Of a DNA stretch of 64,000 nt, positions 59,228-64,000 are shown piece by piece. Both the position numbers and the translations under genes were made by a program. Each line of letters opens with the position of its first letter. Within the stretch, counting starts at the first letter, position 1. The stretch comes from Merdimmobilis hominis (GTDB taxonomy: Bacteria; Bacillota; Clostridia; Oscillospirales; Ruminococcaceae): the NCBI RefSeq assembly GCF_021109255.1, contig NZ_JAJODG010000001.1; one strand, written 5' to 3'. Under the pieces are notes generated by a model, which was not told where the DNA came from, did not search any database, and was given only the letters and a program-made list of their open reading frames with translations.

Positions 59228-61399
59228 ATGAATACGCAACAAACTGGCCGCCGTTCCGCATTTTTGCCCGCCGTCGCTTGGATGGCGGGAATATCGCTGC
59301 TCATCGTCTCGCTGTTTGGGTGCCTGCATATCTCTGGGATGGGGTATTTAAGCAACTGGTTCCTCTCCACCCCCAGCCTTTACATCATCGAAGCGAATGT
59401 ACAGAATGCCTTGGACACCATCTGGGGCAACCAAGTCCTGGTGCCGGATGGTGCGCAGGAGTACAGCTTCGGCCAGGTGGAGGTCTCCACCCAGCCGGCC
59501 CCGCCCACCATCCAGATCCGCGGCACCACCATCAGCGATTACCAGGAGTACAGCGGCTCCTTCCAGTATATCGCCTACTCCTCCATCTACCAGGCAGTGA
59601 GCAGCAATACCAGCATTTACAACCCCCAGCAGTTTTTACAGGAATACCAGGATGGCAGCGCCATCCTCATCGAGCTAAAAAATGGCACCTACCAGGTGAC
59701 GATCCCCAACTATCAGCCCACCCTGTGGGAACAGGTGCAGATGCTCTTCGGCCTGGCCCAGAGGGACGGCCTTGCGGAGGAACAGGAGGCCGCTCTTGCC
59801 AACCGGTTGCAGCACAACACCTATGTGCGGGACAGCGGCGCCTCTGGGCGCAATATCCGGGATGCCTACCTGTTGTTCTGTGTGCCATTGGTTCCCACCG
59901 GAGCTGGGCGGTTGACCCAGGTGTACACAGGGTATCTCAGCGGCCGTGGGAGTATCCTCAACCTGACTGGCTTGTGCGCCGCTGCTGGCGCGGGGCTGGT
60001 CGCCGTCGCCATGGCGGGCCGCAAACGTCTGTGGATTCTCCACCAAAGGATGGCCCAAAAATCCAGCCGGGTCTTTGCCGAGGTCAAGGTGGTGTGGTTG
60101 ATTTTCACCGCCGGGTGGTTGTATACCTTGGTTGGGGAACTGAGCAGCTACTGGAACTCCGATGCCATCCGCTGGTTCCTCGTCTATTTTTGGCTGTGTT
60201 ATCCCATGCTGTGTGAACTCTTTTTGCAGCGGGAAGGTTTTTTGAAGCGCAACACCGTCTCCTCCATCAAGGGGATGTGGCACCGCGGCCAGCTCAAATA
60301 CCGCTTTGGGCGGCGGATGCGCAATCAATTGCTCTTCCTCATCTTCAGTGAAGGGGCGCTGATCTTCTTTGGGGGGCTGTTTTTTGTCACCGCCATCACT
60401 ACCAGCAATTTTGGCTCCTTTGTCTGTGATTTTTTCTTTCTGCTCTGTTTGGGGATGGGCATTTTGCTGCCTGTGCTCTACCTGCGCAGCTACACCGGGA
60501 CTCTCAAGCAGTTTGAGGCGATCATCGACCAGGTGGAACGGATCCGGGAGGGGGACTTTTCCCATCCCCTGGAATTCACCGAGGACCAGATCCTCTATCC
60601 GGCGGCAGACAGCCTCAATTATGTGCAGAACGGTATGCGCCGGGCGGTGGATGAACAGGTCCGGAGTGAGAAGATGAAGGTGGAGCTGATCACCAACGTC
60701 TCCCACGATCTGAAAACCCCGCTGACCTCGATCATCAATTATGCGGACCTCCTCTCCAAAGAAGACCTGACCCCGGATTACGCCAACGATTATGTGCGCA
60801 TTTTGAAACAGAAAGCAGACCGGCTCAAAACCCTAGTACAGGATCTGTTTGACATCTCCAAGGCAAACAGCGGGGAAATCCGCATTCAAAAAAATAAGAT
60901 TGACGTCCAGGAACTGCTGGAACAGACCATTGCGGAGCTGGACAACCGGATTTCCCAAAGCGGTCTTTCGGTGAAAACCGAATTCCCCGCCCAGCGGCTG
61001 TGGATTCTGGCCGACGGCCACCGCATCCACCGGGTGTTTGAAAACCTGCTGGTCAACGCACTCAACTACTCGCTGGCTGGAAGCCGGGTGTATGTCTCCC
61101 TTTCCGCCGAGGAAAATTGGGTCAAGATTGCCTTCAAAAACGTGGCCGGATATGAGATGAACTTCTCCGCTGATGAGATCACCGAGCGGTTTGTCCGGGG
61201 GGATTCCTCCCGGACTACCGAAGGCTCCGGCCTGGGCCTTGCCATCGTGAAAAGTTTTGTTGCCCTCCATGAGGGGGAGTTTGCCGTCTCTATCGATGGG
61301 GATCTCTTCAAGGCGACGGTGCTGCTGCCCCGATTTGTGCCCAAAGATGATTTGGAATCGCCCTCAAAGGAAGGGCCTTTGACTGTGGGAAAAGAATAA
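59228..61399 (+). CDS. Membrane sensor histidine kinase
   Basis: The 723-aa kinase has a first helix (about 13-35), an extracellular sensor of about 200 residues, and then an unusual set of about five further helices between 235 and 425. A HAMP-like linker, HisKA with NVSHDLKTPLTSIINYAD (phosphorylated His493) and a HATPase with NLLVNALNYSL and GSGLGLAIVKSF complete it. The input region with several helices resembles kinases of cell-envelope stress systems; the signal is unknown. ATG 59228 follows AAGGAGG. It is paired with the response regulator upstream. Confidence 0.92.
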   Translation: MNTQQTGRRSAFLPAVAWMAGISLLIVSLFGCLHISGMGYLSNWFLSTPSLYIIEANVQNALDTIWGNQVLVPDGAQEYSFGQVEVSTQPAPPTIQIRGTTISDYQEYSGSFQYIAYSSIYQAVSSNTSIYNPQQFLQEYQDGSAILIELKNGTYQVTIPNYQPTLWEQVQMLFGLAQRDGLAEEQEAALANRLQHNTYVRDSGASGRNIRDAYLLFCVPLVPTGAGRLTQVYTGYLSGRGSILNLTGLCAAAGAGLVAVAMAGRKRLWILHQRMAQKSSRVFAEVKVVWLIFTAGWLYTLVGELSSYWNSDAIRWFLVYFWLCYPMLCELFLQREGFLKRNTVSSIKGMWHRGQLKYRFGRRMRNQLLFLIFSEGALIFFGGLFFVTAITTSNFGSFVCDFFFLLCLGMGILLPVLYLRSYTGTLKQFEAIIDQVERIREGDFSHPLEFTEDQILYPAADSLNYVQNGMRRAVDEQVRSEKMKVELITNVSHDLKTPLTSIINYADLLSKEDLTPDYANDYVRILKQKADRLKTLVQDLFDISKANSGEIRIQKNKIDVQELLEQTIAELDNRISQSGLSVKTEFPAQRLWILADGHRIHRVFENLLVNALNYSLAGSRVYVSLSAEENWVKIAFKNVAGYEMNFSADEITERFVRGDSSRTTEGSGLGLAIVKSFVALHEGEFAVSIDGDLFKATVLLPRFVPKDDLESPSKEGPLTVGKE

Positions 61400-61440
61400 A
61401 AAACGGGGAATCGAAAATTTTTTTCAATTCCCCGTTTTTT
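61398..61440 (+). terminator. Terminator of the two-component operon
   Basis: AAAAACGGGGAAT pairs with ATTCCCCGTTTTT around an A/T-rich loop and is followed by a T run, right after the kinase stop. Confidence 0.88.
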
Positions 61441-61443
61441 CTC

Positions 61444-61472
61444 TTGACAAACAAACAACGCCTTGGTATAAT
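61444..61472 (+). promoter_or_regulatory. Promoter of tRNA-Leu(CAG)
   Basis: TTGACA at 61444-61449, 17-base spacer and TATAAT at 61467-61472. Confidence 0.88.
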
Positions 61473-61508
61473 AAAAAAGCTTTCTCCGGTAGAAAGCAAA
61501 TGGAATAT

Positions 61509-61596
61509 GCGGATATGGCGGAATCGGCAGACGCGCTAGATTCAGGTTCTAGTCGGGGTCAACTCGGTGGAGGTTCAAGTCCTCTTATCCGCACCA
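61509..61596 (+). tRNA. tRNA-Leu (anticodon CAG)
   Basis: An 88-base class II tRNA. Acceptor arms GCGGATA/TATCCGC, the CTAGA/TCTAG anticodon stem with loop TTCAGGT (anticodon CAG), a long variable arm, GGTTCAAGTCC and encoded CCA are all present. Its body is nearly the same as the tRNA-Leu(UAG) at 7494-7578, differing in the anticodon and the variable arm. Confidence 0.96.
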
Positions 61597-61597
61597 A

Positions 61598-61629
61598 GAA
61601 AAAAACCAGTCAGAAATGGCTGGTTTTTT
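61598..61629 (+). terminator. Terminator after tRNA-Leu(CAG)
   Basis: AAACCAG pairs with CTGGTTT around TCAGAAATGG and is followed by TTTCTTTTG. Confidence 0.75.
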
Positions 61630-61967
61630 CTTTTGTAATTGCTCAAAAATCGCGTCACAATGCGGTTTTTCAGCGATCATCTATTTGATTCCCCCCGCCT
61701 GGAACATCAGATACCTCCTGGTCTATCGCATCACCCTGGAATAAAAAGCCCCCCCAGCTCTTCTAAGAAGGAGGGGCGTTTGGACAATGAAACTGTGGGA
61801 AATGCAACGGATGGGAAAATGGGCGAGGTTTGCAGCAAACTCGCAACCCTTTGTGAACAATATGAACGCCCTGTAAATATTGGGGAGAAGGAGTAGGAAG
61901 ACATTGACAAATATCCGAACTCGGACTATAATTCCTACTATCGCCAAAACAGCAGGAGGTAGGGAAG
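61630..61967 (+). other. Intergenic region before the MarR gene, no firm gene
   Basis: A G/C-rich imperfect hairpin (GCCCCCCC...GGGGC near 61748-61777) includes AAGGAGG, which could serve a short frame. A TTG-started 38-codon frame ending at 61896 and an ATG-started 29-codon frame at 61787 both lie after it. Neither is supported beyond that site. The MarR promoter and operator occupy the right end. Confidence 0.4.
61892..61939 (+). promoter_or_regulatory. Promoter and candidate MarR operator
   Basis: TTGACA at 61904-61909, a 17-base spacer and TATAAT at 61927-61932 form a consensus promoter. It is flanked by AGTAGGAA (61892-61899) and its inverse TTCCTACT (61932-61939). The arrangement suits autorepression by the MarR protein encoded just downstream. 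Confidence 0.65.
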
Positions 61968-62426
61968 ATGCAGGAGGTACACCCGTGGAAATTTGGGCTG
62001 ATTATGCGCAAAATGCGGGAGATTGACGCCATCTATCGCGGGGCGGCTGCCAGGGCAAATATTCCGGAGGGGGAGCTCGCCATTTGGTTGGTGTTACTCC
62101 ACCTAGAAAAGGAATGCTCCCAGCAGGATATCTGCGACTTTTTCTCCCTGCCGCGCCAGACGGTCAATTCGCTGATCGCCAATCTCAGGAAGAAGGGGTA
62201 TGTCTGCCTAAAGCCCGCCCCAAACAGCCGCAACCGAAAGCTCATCTGCCTAACCGAAAGTGGACGCGCCTTTGGACAGCAGAAGGTTGCCTGGATTTTC
62301 CAGGCGGAGCATAGGGTGCGAGAGGCTGCCACCCCCGAGGAGCTGCAAATGGTGCTTTCTCTGCTGGAGAAGTATATTCAGAACTTTCGTGCGGAGATTG
62401 ACGCGGCCAACCCTACGGGCGAATAG
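61968..62426 (+). CDS. MarR-family transcriptional regulator
   Basis: The 152-aa protein has the winged-helix core of MarR regulators: ECSQQDICDFFSLPRQTVNSLIANLRKKGYV with the recognition helix, the wing NSRNRKLICLTESGRAF, and dimerisation helices at both ends. It probably represses itself and the MATE pump 73 bases downstream and releases DNA on binding a drug-like ligand. ATG 61968 lies after AGGAGGTAGGG. Confidence 0.9.
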   Translation: MQEVHPWKFGLIMRKMREIDAIYRGAAARANIPEGELAIWLVLLHLEKECSQQDICDFFSLPRQTVNSLIANLRKKGYVCLKPAPNSRNRKLICLTESGRAFGQQKVAWIFQAEHRVREAATPEELQMVLSLLEKYIQNFRAEIDAANPTGE

Positions 62427-62499
62427 GGTGCGCAGAACTTTATAGATGCAAAAGCTACAAGCATCGCAGTTATTCTGTTAGGTAGGTGGATTTGTAAAA

Positions 62500-63888
62500 A
62501 TGGAACAGAAAAATGATTTTTTAGGGAAAGAACCCGTTGGCAAGCTGTTGTTAAGGCTGTCGCTGCCCGCGATTGCGGCACAGATTGTCAACCTGCTGTA
62601 CAACATGGTCGACCGCATCTATATCGGTCATATGCCCGAGGTCGGTGACCTGGCGCTCACGGGCGTGGGCGTATGCATGTCGGTCATTATGATTGTATCG
62701 GCCTTTGCCGCATTTGTGGGAAGCGGCGCTGCCCCACGTGCTTCGATGGCAATGGGACGCGGGGACCATGAGGAGGCAGAGAAAATTCTGGGCAACAGCT
62801 TCTGTGTACAGCTGCTGATTTCGGCGGCACTCACCATAGCCCTGTTGCTGTTTAACCGCCCCCTTCTGCTGGCGTTTGGCGCCAGTGAAAACACCATCGG
62901 CTATGCGACCGACTATATGAATATCTATGCAATCGGCACGGTTTTTGTACAGCTCACCCTGGGCATGAATATGTTCATCACCGCACAGGGCTTTGCCACC
63001 ACCGGTATGCTGAGTGTGCTGATCGGCGCCGTATGCAACATCATCCTCGACCCCATCTTCATCTACGGAATGGATATGGGTGTCAAGGGTGCAGCGCTGG
63101 CGACGATCCTCTCCCAGGCGATGTCAACCCTCTGGGTACTGCGTTTTTTGACTGGGAAAAAGACCACCTTGCGCATCCGACGCAAAAATATGCGGCTGGA
63201 GGGACGCATCCTCAAGCCCATCTTCACACTGGGCCTTTCGGCCTTTATCATGCAGGCAAGTGAGAGCATCATTCTAGTCTGCTTCAACTCCTCGCTGCTC
63301 AAGTACGGCGGCGATGTGGCGGTGGGCGCCATGACCATTCTCTCGAGCATCATGCAGTTCTCCAACCTGCCCGCACAGGGGTTGGCCCAGGGTGCACAGC
63401 CCATCACCAGCTACAACTACGGAGCGGGCAACGCGGACCGTGTGCGCAAGACCTTTAAAATTCTGCTTTGCTGTACGCTGGGTTATACCATGGTTGTCTG
63501 GACGCTGGTTATGGCCTTCCCACAGATGTTTGCCAAGATTTTTGTGCCACAACCTGAGCTCATTGACTTTACAAGCTGGGCGCTACGGATCTACTGTGCT
63601 GGTATGGGTATCTTTGGTGCGCAGGTTGCCTGCCAGATGACCTTTACTTCCATTGGCAACGCCAAGGCATCGATTATGGTGGCTGTTATGCGGAAGTTCA
63701 TCCTGCTTGTGCCGCTTATCTACATTCTGCCACACTTGGTGTCTAACCCCACCATGGGCGTCTACCTGGCAGAGCCAGTTGCAGATGTGCTTGCGGTCGC
63801 ATTTACCCTTGTGCTCTTCTCCCGTCAGTTTGGCAAAGCGATGCGTGAACTGGAGTCAGGCAAAAAATCTCAGCCTGAACAGATTTAA
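62500..63888 (+). CDS. MATE-family multidrug efflux transporter
   Basis: The 462-aa membrane protein has the twelve-helix MATE layout with family motifs: GKLLLRLSLPAIAAQIVNLL near the start, YNMVDRIYIG, VGSGAAPRASMAMGRGD and, at the start of the second half, PAQGLAQGAQPITSYNYGA. It would export cationic drugs or metabolites in exchange for Na+ or H+. It closely follows a MarR gene with no terminator between them. ATG 62500 follows AGGTGGA. Confidence 0.93.
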   Translation: MEQKNDFLGKEPVGKLLLRLSLPAIAAQIVNLLYNMVDRIYIGHMPEVGDLALTGVGVCMSVIMIVSAFAAFVGSGAAPRASMAMGRGDHEEAEKILGNSFCVQLLISAALTIALLLFNRPLLLAFGASENTIGYATDYMNIYAIGTVFVQLTLGMNMFITAQGFATTGMLSVLIGAVCNIILDPIFIYGMDMGVKGAALATILSQAMSTLWVLRFLTGKKTTLRIRRKNMRLEGRILKPIFTLGLSAFIMQASESIILVCFNSSLLKYGGDVAVGAMTILSSIMQFSNLPAQGLAQGAQPITSYNYGAGNADRVRKTFKILLCCTLGYTMVVWTLVMAFPQMFAKIFVPQPELIDFTSWALRIYCAGMGIFGAQVACQMTFTSIGNAKASIMVAVMRKFILLVPLIYILPHLVSNPTMGVYLAEPVADVLAVAFTLVLFSRQFGKAMRELESGKKSQPEQI

Positions 63889-63942
63889 GAGAAGGACCAT
63901 TGTTCCCTAGAGGGAAAGGGTAATCCCAGAAAAATAAGAATA

Positions 63943-63989
63943 AGAGAAAGCCCCCAGTCAGGCGATGGAGCCTGGCTGGGGGTTTTCTC
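63943..63989 (+). terminator. Terminator after the MATE gene
   Basis: AGAAAGCCCCCAG-TCAGGC pairs with GCCTGGCTGGGGGTTTTCT with one mismatch around GATGGA. Confidence 0.88.
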
Positions 63990-64000
63990 TTGCTATTGAA

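Noticed and set aside
61787..61876. A 29-codon frame starting MKLWEMQRMGKW
   Set aside because: The AAGGAGG upstream is badly spaced for it and probably belongs to a hairpin; an overlapping frame is equally likely, so neither is called.
1..64000. CRISPR array, prophage, transposase or integrase
   Set aside because: No regularly spaced direct repeats and no phage or transposon proteins were seen. The short repeats found are palindromic intergenic units without coding capacity.

Overview
The window is GC-rich chromosomal DNA from an anaerobic, spore-forming member of the Firmicutes (class Clostridia). An Oscillospiraceae-like gut bacterium is the best guess. The evidence is: strong AAGGAGG-type ribosome binding sites throughout, a SpoIIID sporulation regulator, pyruvate phosphate dikinase, a GGGtGRT protein with its Fe-S scaffold partner, many peptidases with oligopeptide uptake, and no respiratory or outer-membrane genes. 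The taxonomic call below class level is inference. No phage, plasmid, IS element, CRISPR array or rRNA was seen.

Layout. 1-7.4 kb: a hairpin repeat, a beta-hydroxyacid dehydrogenase, a 57-aa small protein on the minus strand, then a tight run of murD, two M42 aminopeptidases, a GNAT protein and a PLP-dependent YnbB-type lyase. 7.5-12.4 kb: tRNA-Leu(UAG), a secreted transglutaminase-like protein, a UroD-family protein and an S9 peptidase. 12.6-18.4 kb: an oligopeptide ABC importer (two permeases, two ATPases, then the binding lipoprotein from its own promoter). 18.6-24.1 kb: the Fe-S scaffold/GGGtGRT pair, an Hsp70/J-protein pair and a small protein. 24.1-28.2 kb: a minus-strand MacAB-type exporter operon with a Gly/Met-rich lipoprotein and a Gly/Met-rich loop in the permease. 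28.2-32.8 kb: a hairpin-rich intergenic region, a small charged protein, ppdK and an AT-rich gap. 32.8-38.4 kb: an orphan KdpD, a Nudix hydrolase, a split UxaA-type dehydratase, a 34-aa membrane peptide and a secreted protein. 38.6-42.2 kb: a flavoprotein, then an M20 amidohydrolase and a YfcC-type transporter behind a lysine riboswitch with terminator. 42.6-47.1 kb: a solute-binding lipoprotein gene broken by an in-frame TAA, next to a membrane GGDEF-EAL protein. 47.3-57.5 kb: yaaA, a DMT exporter, a D-cysteine desulfhydrase-like enzyme, another M20 enzyme, DUF134 plus a Cys-rich protein, spoIIID, an orphan eutH, a three-domain aminopeptidase P and DUF4438. 57.7-64 kb: an XRE regulator with a probable A7 frameshift, a two-component system, tRNA-Leu(CAG), and a MarR/MATE efflux pair.

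How it fits together. Much of the window concerns amino-acid and peptide economy: peptide uptake (Opp), intracellular peptidases (two M42, S9, two M20, one M24), PLP lyases for sulfur amino acids, and a lysine-sensing RNA that controls a carrier plus amidohydrolase. The most unusual signals are the lysine riboswitch operon, the GGGtGRT/Fe-S scaffold pair, two broken reading frames, and two families of intergenic repeats in which a TATAAT-like box runs straight into a palindrome.
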